NCBI RefSeq assembly: GCF_008704855.1
Contig: NZ_CP023691.1
Location: forward strand, 3,968,001-4,032,000
Source: Streptomyces platensis
GTDB taxonomy: Bacteria; Actinomycetota; Actinomycetes; Streptomycetales; Streptomycetaceae
Reading direction: 5' to 3'
Length of the DNA: 64,000 bases
The notes beneath the pieces were generated by a model. That model saw only the letters and a list, made by a program, of their open reading frames with translations. It searched no databases and was not told the origin of the DNA. Numbering within the stretch: the first letter of the stretch is position 1; each line of letters opens with the position of its first letter. The position numbers and the translations under genes were made by a program. Positions 1 to 17,007 of the stretch are shown in pieces.

Positions 1-35
1 GCCTTGAGCCGGATGCGGATCTTCTGTCCCGCCAT
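1..35 (-). CDS. rpsJ: 30S ribosomal protein S10, start only (runs off the window)
   Basis: Reading the minus strand from an ATG at 35 gives MAGQKIRIRLK, the conserved N-terminus of ribosomal protein S10. The rest of the gene lies beyond the left edge. S10 is a component of the 30S head and, as NusE, a partner in transcription antitermination. It is normally the first gene of the large S10 ribosomal operon, which fits its place downstream of tuf on the same strand behind a terminator and a promoter-like site. Only 11 codons are visible, so the call rests on this peptide and on synteny. Confidence 0.9.
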   Translation of the reverse strand, partial: MAGQKIRIRLK

Positions 36-370
36 GGCTACTCAGTAGTCCTGTCTCTCGAAACGCTCTGGGACCCGATGCGCTGTGCTCCCTGGGAAAC
101 ACTGTTCTTCTCCGACCCACGCGGTCGGGCGTGTCGCACCCCTTCCCGTAAATCTCCATAAAGGAGATCCTTCAGAAGGAGTCGGCAGGGGAAGAACACC
201 CACCGGGCGCCTGGTCGAGGCACCCCGCTGACGCTTCCCGGAAGATTCCCGTATTTCCGACCCTGAAAAGGGGCGACGAATACCTGGGACTCGCTTCCGG
301 TCCTCCCGGCGGGAGGCGCGCAGCATCGGCACTCAACCGAGCAACCTGGACAGTGTGCCACACCTGGGAC

Positions 371-400
371 GCGTAAGGCTAATCGGGGCCCAACTGTCAA
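371..400 (-). promoter_or_regulatory. Candidate promoter of the rpsJ (S10) operon
   Basis: On the minus strand there is a perfect -35 hexamer TTGACA (400 down to 395). With an 18-base spacer it faces TTACGC (376-371), a weak -10. It lies just past the tuf terminator hairpins and points to rpsJ. The -35 match is strong and the -10 is poor, so the start point is uncertain. Confidence 0.4.
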
Positions 401-486
401 GGAGCCCCGCCCACCTGACGGCGGACAGGGCTCCTCGTCGTGCTTTTCCGGGGCAAGCGCCCCGGACCCCCGGCCCGAAGGCCGGG
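400..486 (-). terminator. Hairpin cluster downstream of tuf
   Basis: Three consecutive hairpins follow the tuf stop codon on the minus strand. The first has 7-bp arms CCCGGCC/GGCCGGG at 469-486. The second has 7-bp arms CCGGGGC/GCCCCGG at 448-465. The third has 8-bp arms AGGAGCCC/GGGCTCCT at 400-435. There is no long U tract, as is common for streptomycete terminators. Together they probably separate the str operon from the S10 operon. Confidence 0.6.
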
Positions 487-514
487 AGCTACCGGATCAA
501 CCGGATCAGCGAAA

Positions 515-1708
515 TTACTTCGTGATCTTGGTGACCTGGCCGGCGCCGACGGTCCGGCCACCCTCACGGATGGCGAACTTCAGGCCCTCTTCCATCGCGA
601 CGGGCTGGATGAGCTCAACGGTCATCTCAGTGTTGTCGCCCGGCATGACCATCTCGGTGCCCTCGGGGAGGGTCACCACGCCGGTCACGTCCGTGGTACG
701 GAAGTAGAACTGCGGGCGGTAGTTGTTGAAGAACGGGGTGTGACGGCCGCCCTCGTCCTTCGACAGGATGTACGCCTGGGCCTCGAACGAGGTGTGCGGC
801 GTGACCGAGCCCGGCTTGATGATGACCTGGCCGCGCTCGACGTCCTCGCGCTTGATGCCACGGAGGAGCAGACCGACGTTCTCACCGGCCTGGCCCTCGT
901 CGAGGAGCTTCCGGAACATCTCGATGCCGGTGACCGTGGTGGTGGTCTTCTCGGTCTTGATGCCGATGATGTCGACGGTCTCGTTGACCTTGAGGACACC
1001 ACGCTCGATACGACCGGTGACAACGGTGCCACGGCCGGTGATCGTGAAGACGTCCTCGATCGGCATCAGGAACGGCTTGTCGACGTCGCGCTCGGGCTGC
1101 GGGATCGACTCGTCGACGGCGGCCATGAGCTTGAGGACGGAGTCGCCCCACTCCTTGTCGCCCTCGAGCGCCTTGAGCGCCGAGACCTTGACGACCGGAA
1201 CGTCGTCGCCGGGGAACTCGTACTCGGAGAGGAGCTCACGGACCTCGAGCTCGACGAGCTCCAGGATCTCCTCGTCGTCCACCATGTCGGCCTTGTTCAG
1301 GGCGACAACGATGTACGGAACGCCGACCTGGCGGGCCAGGAGCACGTGCTCCTTGGTCTGCGGCATCGGGCCGTCGGTGGCGGCAACCACGAGGATGGCG
1401 CCGTCCATCTGCGCCGCACCCGTGATCATGTTCTTGATGTAGTCCGCGTGACCGGGGCAGTCGACGTGGGCGTAGTGACGGTTCTCCGTCTGGTACTCGA
1501 CGTGCGCGATCGAGATCGTGATACCGCGCTGGCGCTCCTCAGGAGCCTTGTCGATCTGGTCGAAGGCCGAGGCCTCGTTCAGGTCCGGGTACGCGTCGTG
1601 CAGCACCTTGGTAATGGCGGCCGTGAGGGTCGTCTTACCGTGGTCAATGTGACCGATGGTGCCGATGTTGACGTGCGGCTTAGTCCGCTCGAACTTCGCC
1701 TTCGCCAC
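515..1708 (-). CDS. tuf: Translation elongation factor Tu
   Basis: EF-Tu carries aminoacyl-tRNA to the ribosomal A site as a GTP complex. The 397-residue product has the full family length and shows the G-domain motifs GHIDHGKTT (G1), DCPGHADY (G3) and NKAD (G4), with beta-barrel domains II and III behind. It ends in the conserved GGRTVGAGQVTKITK. The start is GTG at 1708 behind AGGAGG. The Ala in KFAIREGG and the Gln in LARQVG, positions tied to kirromycin-type resistance in E. coli, look wild type. It is the last gene of the str operon, 155 bp after fusA. Streptomycetes often have further tuf copies; this one is the str-linked tuf1 type. Confidence 0.98.
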   Translation of the reverse strand: MAKAKFERTKPHVNIGTIGHIDHGKTTLTAAITKVLHDAYPDLNEASAFDQIDKAPEERQRGITISIAHVEYQTENRHYAHVDCPGHADYIKNMITGAAQMDGAILVVAATDGPMPQTKEHVLLARQVGVPYIVVALNKADMVDDEEILELVELEVRELLSEYEFPGDDVPVVKVSALKALEGDKEWGDSVLKLMAAVDESIPQPERDVDKPFLMPIEDVFTITGRGTVVTGRIERGVLKVNETVDIIGIKTEKTTTTVTGIEMFRKLLDEGQAGENVGLLLRGIKREDVERGQVIIKPGSVTPHTSFEAQAYILSKDEGGRHTPFFNNYRPQFYFRTTDVTGVVTLPEGTEMVMPGDNTEMTVELIQPVAMEEGLKFAIREGGRTVGAGQVTKITK

Positions 1709-1863
1709 TGGTTCCTCCTGAAGTGGTTCTGTACGCCTTACTCATCGGCGCCAGGTGATCTTTGCTGGGATGCCGGCTGACGGGGCAATCCTCGCGGATT
1801 GCGGGGATTACCCCATCAGACGGTGTCAAGCCTAAAGCGTGTTCCGGCTCTCGGGAGACGGAC

Positions 1864-3984
<2,121 letters not shown>

Positions 3985-4023
3985 AGTGGCTCAATCTTCT
4001 CTCGGTCTCGATGTGGGTTGCGA

Positions 4024-4494
4024 CTACCAGCGGTAGTGCGCGAAGGCCTTGTTGGACTCGGCCATCTTGTGCGTGTCCTCACGCTTCTTGACCGAAGCGC
4101 CGAGGCCGTTGGAGGCGTCGAGCAGTTCGTTCATGAGGCGCTCGGTCATGGTCTTCTCGCGGCGGGCGCGGGAGTAGCCCACGAGCCAGCGGAGCGAGAG
4201 GGTGCCGGCGCGGCCGGGCTTGACCTCGACCGGGACCTGGTAGGTCGCGCCACCGACACGGCGGGACTTGACCTCAAGAGTCGGCTTGATGTTCTCGAGC
4301 GCGCGCTTGAGCGTGATGACCGGGTCGTTACCGGTCTTCTCGCGCAGACCCTCCATGGCGCCGTAAACGATGCGCTCGGCGGTGGAGCGCTTTCCGTTCA
4401 GCAGCACCTTGTTGATGAGGGAGGTCACCAGAGGAGAACCGTAGACCGGGTCGATGATGACCGGGCGCTTCGGGGCGGGGCCCTTACGAGGCAT
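4024..4494 (-). CDS. rpsG: 30S ribosomal protein S7
   Basis: S7 nucleates folding of the 3' major domain of 16S rRNA and lines the E site. The 156-residue product begins MPRKGPAPKRPV and contains the conserved segments KVLLNGKRSTAERIVY and GGATYQVPVEV, with full family length. Its ATG lies two bases after the rpsL stop codon, so the two genes are translationally linked. In E. coli S7 represses its own operon; no matching site was identified here. Confidence 0.97.
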   Translation of the reverse strand: MPRKGPAPKRPVIIDPVYGSPLVTSLINKVLLNGKRSTAERIVYGAMEGLREKTGNDPVITLKRALENIKPTLEVKSRRVGGATYQVPVEVKPGRAGTLSLRWLVGYSRARREKTMTERLMNELLDASNGLGASVKKREDTHKMAESNKAFAHYRW

Positions 4495-4496
4495 TC

Positions 4497-4868
4497 TTAC
4501 TTCTCCTTCTTGGCGCCGTAGCGGCTGCGAGCCTGCTTGCGGTTCTTGACGCCCTGCGTGTCGAGGGAGCCGCGGATGATCTTGTACCGAACACCCGGCA
4601 GGTCCTTCACACGGCCACCGCGCACGAGCACGATCGAGTGCTCCTGCAGGTTGTGGCCCTCACCCGGAATGTAAGCGGTGACCTCGATCCCGCTGGTCAG
4701 ACGCACACGCGCGACCTTACGCAGGGCCGAGTTCGGCTTCTTCGGGGTGGTCGTGAAAACACGCGTGCAGACGCCACGGCGCTGGGGAGAACCCTCGAGC
4801 GCGGGCGTCTTGTTCTTCTCGACCTTGTCCTGCCGGCCCTTCCGGACCAGCTGCTGGATCGTAGGCAC
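4497..4868 (-). CDS. rpsL: 30S ribosomal protein S12
   Basis: S12 sits at the decoding centre and controls translational accuracy. The 123-residue protein starts MPTIQQLVRKGR and ends in the basic tail RYGAKKEK. The two loops where streptomycin-resistance and antibiotic-overproducing mutations arise, TTTPKKPNSALRKV and GGRVKDLPGVRY, carry the wild-type lysines, arginine and proline, so the strain is predicted to be rpsL wild type. It is the first gene of the str operon, with its promoter about 260 bp upstream at 5125-5153. Confidence 0.97.
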   Translation of the reverse strand: MPTIQQLVRKGRQDKVEKNKTPALEGSPQRRGVCTRVFTTTPKKPNSALRKVARVRLTSGIEVTAYIPGEGHNLQEHSIVLVRGGRVKDLPGVRYKIIRGSLDTQGVKNRKQARSRYGAKKEK

Positions 4869-5315
4869 CGTTTCTCCGGTTTCTGTGTGCCAGTCTCGGT
4901 AAAGCTAACCTGGAACATTCCCCGACCCACGCGGTCGGGTGTGTCGAATACTGCACTCCGGTCCCTCGCTGGAACGAGGGAGGCGGCAGATTGCGGTGTC
5001 AAAACCTGGCTTCCGCGCTGGTGGCACTCCGGGCGAAGTCCTTCCGCGGCCTTACGGCCCGGCAGGTACTCCAGTGGGAGAGTGCACGCACGGCAGCCCA
5101 GGGACACCCCAGGCACAAGGTCAGAGCGTACCTACCGCATGGGCTGCGGTCAAAACAAATGCACACGCGAAGGACACGCCGGACTCCTCACGGCGTTGCG
5201 GTCACCGTAGTGGGATCCACCGCCGTACGGAAGAAGGCACCACGCCCCGCGCCGGCCCTCCCCCGGCGGCCCCGGGAACCGCCGCCCGACCGCGGACGGC
5301 TCTACCGGACGGCCC
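4869..5315 (-). other. str operon upstream region
   Basis: This 447-bp gap between rpsL and the DUF1707 gene holds the str promoter (5125-5153) and about 250 bases of untranslated leader. No reading frame in it has convincing coding character. The long leader could hold a regulatory fold, but I could not recognise a known family. Confidence 0.55.
5125..5153 (-). promoter_or_regulatory. Promoter of the str operon (rpsL-rpsG-fusA-tuf)
   Basis: On the minus strand a -35 TTGACC (5153-5148) and a -10 TACGCT (5130-5125) are separated by exactly 17 bases. Both hexamers are close to the vegetative HrdB consensus. The site points to rpsL and has a TTTT run just upstream of the -35. This is the best promoter-like match in the first 15 kb. 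Confidence 0.65.
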
Positions 5316-5858
5316 CTACAGGTTGGCCGCGGCGGAGAGGATGAAGACCAGGAGGAACAGCGCCCAGCCGCCGATCGCCAGCCAGCCCACGATCAGCCCC
5401 GTCAGCGCCTGGCCGTCACCGCGCTCACCCGACCGCCGGATCTCGGCCCGCGCCTTGTGCCCCAGGATCACCGCCGGAATCGCCGTCAGCCCCCATGTCA
5501 CCGGCGTCATGAGGCCGCAGACCAGCGCGCCCGTCGCCGAGCTGTTCGTCGTCACCGGCACCGGCATCTGCATCGGCATGAACGTCGCCGGCACCATCGG
5601 CCGCTGCGGCACGAACTGCGCCTGCGGCACCGGCCCCTGCGGCAGATCGGCTACCAGCATCTGTAGCTCGGCGTGCGTCTGCGCCTTGTAGGCCCGTGTG
5701 ATCCGCTGCTCGTACTCCGGCTGCTGAAGCCGCCCCTCGGCGAATCCCGCCTTGAGCACATCGACCGTCCGTTCACGGTCGGCGTGCGAGGCACGCATGG
5801 CAGGCACCTGATTCGACGGCTGAGCCGGCTGACCACCCTGCCACGGCTGGAATGCCAC
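5316..5858 (-). CDS. DUF1707 / DUF4190-type small membrane protein
   Basis: The 180-residue product starts with a Pro/Gln-rich stretch, then a DUF1707 segment (MRASHADRERTVDVLKAGF, about residues 21-70). After a Pro-rich linker come two hydrophobic helices (about 105-130 and 150-178) separated by a short basic loop with HKARAEIRRSGERGDGQA, typical of DUF4190. DUF1707 is an actinobacterial domain of unknown function often found at the N-terminus of small membrane proteins. The GTG start at 5858 has GGAGG 8 bases upstream. It lies 183 bp after rpoC behind a terminator and is probably an independent unit. Confidence 0.8.
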   Translation of the reverse strand: MAFQPWQGGQPAQPSNQVPAMRASHADRERTVDVLKAGFAEGRLQQPEYEQRITRAYKAQTHAELQMLVADLPQGPVPQAQFVPQRPMVPATFMPMQMPVPVTTNSSATGALVCGLMTPVTWGLTAIPAVILGHKARAEIRRSGERGDGQALTGLIVGWLAIGGWALFLLVFILSAAANL

Positions 5859-5986
5859 TTCGCGAACCTCCCCCCGCTCGACAGTTCCCTCATCTTCTCA
5901 TCACAGACGCAGCAATGGGAGGACAAGTTCCCCTGCGCGGCAACGGACCTGAGGAAACGCCCGGTACAGGGGCCGCGGCAACGCCG

Positions 5987-6020
5987 CAGGGCGGCCACCC
6001 CGTAAGGGATGACCGCCCTG
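5987..6020 (-). terminator. rpoC terminator
   Basis: A hairpin with 15-base arms (5987-6001 and 6006-6020) and a four-base GTAA loop lies 22 bp after the rpoC stop. The two non-Watson-Crick positions become G-U pairs in the minus-strand RNA, so the structure is stable for rpoBC transcription in particular. No U tract follows. Confidence 0.7.
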
Positions 6021-6041
6021 TCGCTGTCGTACGGACCAGGA

Positions 6042-9941
<3,900 letters not shown>

Positions 9942-10000
9942 TATGCGTCAATCCCTCTCAGGGTTGTAAGTCTTGGGGTCTGAAACGGGGGTCCTGGGGC

Positions 10001-10032
10001 CGGCCGGGGAACCATCACTGGCTCCCCGGCCG
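10001..10032 (-). other. Hairpin in the rpoB-rpoC spacer
   Basis: Arms of 13 bases with one mismatch (10001-10013 and 10020-10032) flank a six-base loop between the rpoB stop and the rpoC start. No U tract follows on the minus strand, so it is more likely an RNA processing or stability element than a full terminator, because rpoC must be expressed with rpoB. Confidence 0.5.
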
Positions 10033-10040
10033 AACTCCCG

Positions 10041-13526
<3,486 letters not shown>

Positions 13527-13688
13527 GAGGGGGTCCTTCCGAGGGCTCGGACTCACTACGCGCGTACCGGTCCCGAATCGAGCAGACTGAGGAAAAGCCC
13601 AGATCAGGGCGGTTCATTCAGGTTTGCTCGGGCTCGGGTATGCCCCTGGTGACGGGCAGGGAGCAGCTAACAGGCAGCGCAAAGGGTC

Positions 13689-13717
13689 AGTGTAGCCACT
13701 TGGCACACTGATGTCCA
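13689..13717 (-). promoter_or_regulatory. Candidate rpoB promoter
   Basis: On the minus strand TGGACA (13717-13712) and TACACT (13694-13689) are exactly 17 bases apart and direct transcription to rpoB. Each differs from the vegetative consensus at one or two positions. The leader to the rpoB TTG would be about 155 bases. Confidence 0.5.
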
Positions 13718-14057
13718 GAGCGAGGTTCCGGAGACCGGTTCAGCACCGTGATACCGATCTTCTCCCTCCGGGAGGTCATGCCCTCCGCACCGGAGGAAGC
13801 CCTCATTTGTTCGTCTCAATGCCCTGCGCCTGCCGAAAGCCCTGCGCCAGTGGCGCACACCGATGCTTCCCTCTTCGTCCGCGATCCATGCCTCGAACCC
13901 TGGATCGCTTCTGCGTCGCGTCCCGAGAATTGCGCGCCGCGTCCGGTTCGTCAAGGCCCCCCACCTCTGCGAGATCGTCACATGGGGGCACGTCCGGGCA
14001 ACGATGATCACCATACTCGCACGCAGGCGCGAGACAACGCAGCCGTGGCGAGCACGC

Positions 14058-14093
14058 CGAAGGGCGACCACCCGCATGGGTGATCGCCCTTCG
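14058..14093 (-). terminator. Hairpin after rplL (terminator or attenuator)
   Basis: Two 16-base arms (14058-14073 and 14078-14093) with a GCAT loop pair fully if one G-U is allowed in the minus-strand RNA. It starts 55 bases after the rplL stop. There is no U tract. It may terminate part of the rplJL transcripts before rpoBC. Confidence 0.6.
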
Positions 14094-14147
14094 CTGGTGT
14101 CCGGCGCGCCAGAGGCGCTGTGGACGTGAGTCAGAGACTCAGTGGGG

Positions 14148-14534
14148 TCACTTGACCTCGACGGAGGCGCCTGCGCCCTTGAGGGACTCGGCGGCCTTCT
14201 CGGCGGCGTCCTTGGCGACCTTCTCGAGGACCGGCTTCGGGGTGCCGTCGACGAGGTCCTTGGCCTCCTTCAGGCCCAGGGAGGTCAGCTCACGCACGAC
14301 CTTGATGACCTGGATCTTCTTGTCGCCCGCACCGGTGAGGATGACGTCGAACTCGTCCTGCTCCTCGGCCTCGGCGGCGGCCGGGGCACCCGGGGCGCCG
14401 GCGGCGGCAACGGCGACCGGGGCGGCGGCCTCGACGTCGAACTTCTCCTCGAAGAGCTTCACGAACTCGGAGAGCTCGATGAGGGTCATCTCCTCGAACT
14501 GCGCGAGCAGGTCTTCCTGGCTGAGCTTCGCCAT
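14148..14534 (-). CDS. rplL: 50S ribosomal protein L7/L12
   Basis: L7/L12 forms the flexible stalk that recruits translational GTPases. The 128-residue protein has the N-terminal dimerisation domain (LLAQFEEMTLIELSEFVKLF), an Ala/Gly-rich hinge around residues 38-58 and a C-terminal domain with KIQVIKVVRELTSLGLKEAK. Length and hinge composition are typical of Streptomyces. The ATG at 14534 follows the rplJ stop by 84 bp and has AAGGA upstream. Confidence 0.98.
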   Translation of the reverse strand: MAKLSQEDLLAQFEEMTLIELSEFVKLFEEKFDVEAAAPVAVAAAGAPGAPAAAEAEEQDEFDVILTGAGDKKIQVIKVVRELTSLGLKEAKDLVDGTPKPVLEKVAKDAAEKAAESLKGAGASVEVK

Positions 14535-14618
14535 GGTGGCGGTCCTTCCACTAATTCGGCTGGTGCCGGATGTACATGTCTGGCGGGCGTACTACGGGCC
14601 CGCTGGGCGTCCGAGTGA

Positions 14619-15170
14619 TTACTCGGCAGCCTCGGCGGGAGCCGGCGTACCGGCACCGCCCTGCTCGACCTTGCTGCGAAGCGCGTCCGCGGTGCGGGCG
14701 AACTTCGTGAGGGGGGCCTGGAAGGTCGCCGCGGCCTTGGCCATGGACGCCTTCATGCCACCCGCCAGCTTGGCGAGCAGAACCTCACGGGACTCGAGGT
14801 CCGCAAGCTTCTTGATCTCGTCGGCGGACAGCGCCTTGCCTTCAAGGACACCGCCCTTGATGACGAGAGAGGGGTTTTCCTTGGCGAAGTCACGCAGACC
14901 CTTCGCCGCCGTGACCGGGTCACCGGTCACGAAAGCAACAGCGGTCGAGCCCTTGAGGTGCTCGTCCAGCTGAATCCCGGCCTCCTGGGCCGCGATCTTG
15001 GTCAGCGTGTTCTTCACCACACGGTACTGAGCGTTCTCGCCGAGAGAACGACGCAGCTCCTTGAGCTGCGCCACAGTCAGTCCGGTGTAAGAAGTCACAA
15101 CAGCTGCGTTGGAGTCACGGAGCTTAGAAGTGATCTCCTCAACGGCTGCGATCTTGTCAGACGTCGCCAT
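14619..15170 (-). CDS. rplJ: 50S ribosomal protein L10
   Basis: L10 anchors the L7/L12 stalk to 23S rRNA and, with L7/L12, represses its own operon by binding the leader RNA. The ATG at 15170 gives MATSDKIAAVEEITSK and a 183-residue protein, slightly longer than the family average because of an Ala/Pro/Glu tail. The conserved VTSYTGLTVAQLKELRR and YRVVKNTLTKIA are present. A longer frame upstream is not coding; it overlaps the structured leader. rplL follows in the same operon. Confidence 0.97.
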   Translation of the reverse strand: MATSDKIAAVEEITSKLRDSNAAVVTSYTGLTVAQLKELRRSLGENAQYRVVKNTLTKIAAQEAGIQLDEHLKGSTAVAFVTGDPVTAAKGLRDFAKENPSLVIKGGVLEGKALSADEIKKLADLESREVLLAKLAGGMKASMAKAAATFQAPLTKFARTADALRSKVEQGGAGTPAPAEAAE

Positions 15171-15185
15171 GAGCCTCGGCCTCCT

Positions 15186-15440
15186 TCCGGGTGATGAGGA
15201 CCGCGCAGAAGGGGCTGGGCAAAACAAACGCCCCGGCGCAGGCGCACGGGGCGTACTCGACCAAGACAGAAATCTGCCCGGGAGTTCATCCACACACACC
15301 TGCGCAGGCCGTCCGCAGCTAGCGGATCCTTCGGCCACTGCACACCCGGGATCGGGCGCACAGAGACAACCAGCGGTCTTTGGCTTCCGCATACGGTACG
15401 GGAGAGCCCTGCGTCAGGCAAATCGACCGAGAGGGGGCAC
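15186..15440 (-). promoter_or_regulatory. Ribosomal L10-type leader upstream of rplJ
   Basis: About 255 bases in front of rplJ have no coding character but several paired segments on the minus strand, including the stretch that reads CCGCTGGTTGTCTCTGTG near 15370. L10 leaders are established autoregulatory elements in front of rplJL in many bacteria, where the L10-L7/L12 complex binds. The position and the terminal attenuator hairpin fit this. The exact 5' end is inferred. Confidence 0.5.
15217..15253 (-). terminator. Attenuator-type terminator in the rplJ leader
   Basis: A 7-bp stem CGCCCCG/CGGGGCG (15247-15253 and 15229-15235) with an 11-base loop is followed on the minus strand by TTTGTTTT (15228-15221). 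This intrinsic-terminator shape lies 47 bases before the rplJ start, so it would act as a conditional terminator in the leader. Confidence 0.6.
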
Positions 15441-15530
15441 CGGCCGCGCTCCCGGCTGCTGGAGCGCGCCCTCCGCCCCGCCCCTTTCTTCAGGGGCCTA
15501 CGTGGCCGCTGAGGGCGGCACAGCATGCGT

Positions 15531-15565
15531 CAGGCCCCGCCCTCCTTGCGGGAGAGCGGGGCCTG
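15531..15565 (-). terminator. rplA terminator
   Basis: Perfect 10-bp arms (CAGGCCCCGC at 15531-15540 and GCGGGGCCTG at 15556-15565) lie 41 bases after the rplA stop. The spacer between the arms can also pair in part (CTCC/GGAG). It separates rplKA from the rplJL leader. Confidence 0.7.
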
Positions 15566-15605
15566 ACGACAGTGGTCACACGCTACGAGGCGCCGATCGG
15601 GAAGA

Positions 15606-16322
15606 TCAGACGGCCTCGTCCTCGACGAGGAGGTTGCGGGTGCGGTTGGAGTCCACCGGGATGCCAGGGCCCATCGTGGTGGTGATGGTGGCCTTCTTGA
15701 TGTAGCGGCCCTTGGCGGCGGACGGCTTGAGGCGGTTGATCTCCTCGAGCGCCGCGGCGTAGTTCTCCACCAGCTTGGCCTCGTCGAAGGAGACCTTGCC
15801 GATGATGAAGTGGAGGTTCGCGTGCTTGTCCACGCGGAACTCGATCTTGCCGCCCTTGATGTCGGTGACAGCCTTGGCGACATCCGGGGTGACGGTGCCG
15901 GTCTTCGGGTTCGGCATCAGACCACGCGGACCGAGCACGCGGCCGAGGCGGCCGACCTTGCCCATGAGGTCCGGGGTGGCGACGACGGCGTCGAAGTCCA
16001 GACGGCCCTTGGAGACCTCGTCGATCAGTTCGTCCGAGCCGACGATGTCGGCGCCGGCGGCTTCCGCGGCCGCAGCACGGTCACCGGTCGCGAAGACCAG
16101 GACCCGGGCGGTCTTACCGGTGCCGTGCGGGAGGTTCACGGTGCCACGGACCATCTGGTCCGCCTTGCGCGGGTCGACACCCAGACGCATGGCGACCTCG
16201 ACGGTCGCGTCGAACTTGACGGACGCGGTGTCCTTGGCGAGACGGACGGCCTCGAGGGGGGCGTACAGACGCTCCCGGTCGATCTTCGCGTCCGCGGTGC
16301 GAAGAGTCTTGCTGCGCTTCAC
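15606..16322 (-). CDS. rplA: 50S ribosomal protein L1
   Basis: L1 forms the mobile stalk that moves deacylated tRNA to the E site and in other bacteria represses the rplKA messenger. The 238-residue protein includes the family signature region (PLEAVRLAKDT, GRLGRVLGPRGLMPNPKTGT, KGRYIKKATITTTMGPG). The start is GTG at 16322, six bases after CAGGAG, giving MKRSKTLRTADAK. It lies 82 bp after rplK and is cotranscribed with it. Confidence 0.97.
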   Translation of the reverse strand: MKRSKTLRTADAKIDRERLYAPLEAVRLAKDTASVKFDATVEVAMRLGVDPRKADQMVRGTVNLPHGTGKTARVLVFATGDRAAAAEAAGADIVGSDELIDEVSKGRLDFDAVVATPDLMGKVGRLGRVLGPRGLMPNPKTGTVTPDVAKAVTDIKGGKIEFRVDKHANLHFIIGKVSFDEAKLVENYAAALEEINRLKPSAAKGRYIKKATITTTMGPGIPVDSNRTRNLLVEDEAV

Positions 16323-16404
16323 TTCTGCTCCTGATGCAGTGGGGTGGAGTCGTGGTGCGGACCAGCGCCTGGTCCTGCCACGGGTGGTGCCTGAAGGGCT
16401 GGGA

Positions 16405-16839
16405 TCAGCCCTCGACCGTGATGCCCATGGAACGGGCGGTGCCGGCGATGATCTTCGACGCGGCGTCCAGGTCGTTGGCGTTCAGGTCGGGCATCTTGGT
16501 GGTGGCGATCTCGCGGACCTGCGCCTCGGTGATCTTGGCGACCTTGGTCTTGTGCGGCTCGCCGGAGCCCTTCTCCACGCCCGCGGCCTTCAGGATGAGC
16601 TTCGCGGCCGGCGGGGTCTTGGTGATGAAGGTGAAGGAACGGTCCTCGTAGACCGTGATCTCCACCGGCACGACCATGCCACGCTGCGACTCGGTCGCGG
16701 CGTTGTAGGCCTTGCAGAACTCCATGATGTTGACGCCGTGCTGACCCAGCGCGGGGCCGACCGGCGGAGCCGGGTTTGCGGCACCGGCCTGGATCTGGAG
16801 CTTGATAAGCCCCGTGACCTTCTTCTTCTTGGGAGGCAT
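16405..16839 (-). CDS. rplK: 50S ribosomal protein L11
   Basis: L11 binds the GTPase-associated centre of 23S rRNA and is needed for RelA activation and thiostrepton binding. The 144-residue protein starts [16 protein letters not shown] and carries the proline-rich motif [20 protein letters not shown], with a normal C-terminal rRNA-binding domain ending [12 protein letters not shown]. The thiostrepton-contact prolines are wild type. It heads the rplKA pair downstream of the nusG terminator. Confidence 0.97.
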
Positions 16840-16936
16840 GCTCTCTCCGGGTCCTAGTGAGAGGTGTTTCGCCGATCCATCCGGTCATCCGGATGGAGGC
16901 ATACCGCACAACGATAACGGGTATAGTCGTGCGGCC

Positions 16937-16979
16937 AAAAACCGAGCAGGTCAGACCGGCTATGAGCCCGTCTGACCTG
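16937..16979 (-). terminator. nusG intrinsic terminator
   Basis: Perfect 10-bp arms (CAGGTCAGAC at 16947-16956 and GTCTGACCTG at 16970-16979) are followed on the minus strand by CTCGG and then TTTTT (16941-16937). It starts 29 bases after the nusG stop. It is one of the few hairpins in the window with a true U tract and splits secE-nusG from rplKA. Confidence 0.8.
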
Positions 16980-17007
16980 GTCGATTTGGCTGGTGGTCCG
17001 GAAGAAC

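Larger units (their letters stand above)
36..514 (-). other. tuf-rpsJ spacer
   Basis: This 479-bp stretch has no convincing gene; open frames in it lack coding-type codon use. On the minus strand it first holds the strong hairpins downstream of tuf (400-486), then a TTGACA-type promoter candidate (371-400), then roughly 335 bases of untranslated leader before rpsJ. I see no conserved leader structure that I can name, although a long 5' UTR in front of an S10 operon would be a natural place for ribosomal-protein feedback. Confidence 0.6.
13527..14147 (-). other. rplL-rpoB spacer
   Basis: This 621-bp stretch has no supported gene. It holds a hairpin just after rplL (14058-14093), about 350 bases in which I see nothing specific, a promoter-like site at 13689-13717 and a 5' leader of about 155 bases in front of rpoB. 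A stable hairpin after rplL plus a promoter before rpoB suggests that rpoBC is only partly dependent on readthrough from rplJL. Confidence 0.6.

Noticed and set aside
13527..13556. GTG start 30 bases upstream for RpoB
   Set aside because: The internal TTG at 13526 has GGAAGGA at ideal distance and gives the known MAASR-type streptomycete N-terminus of 1161 residues.
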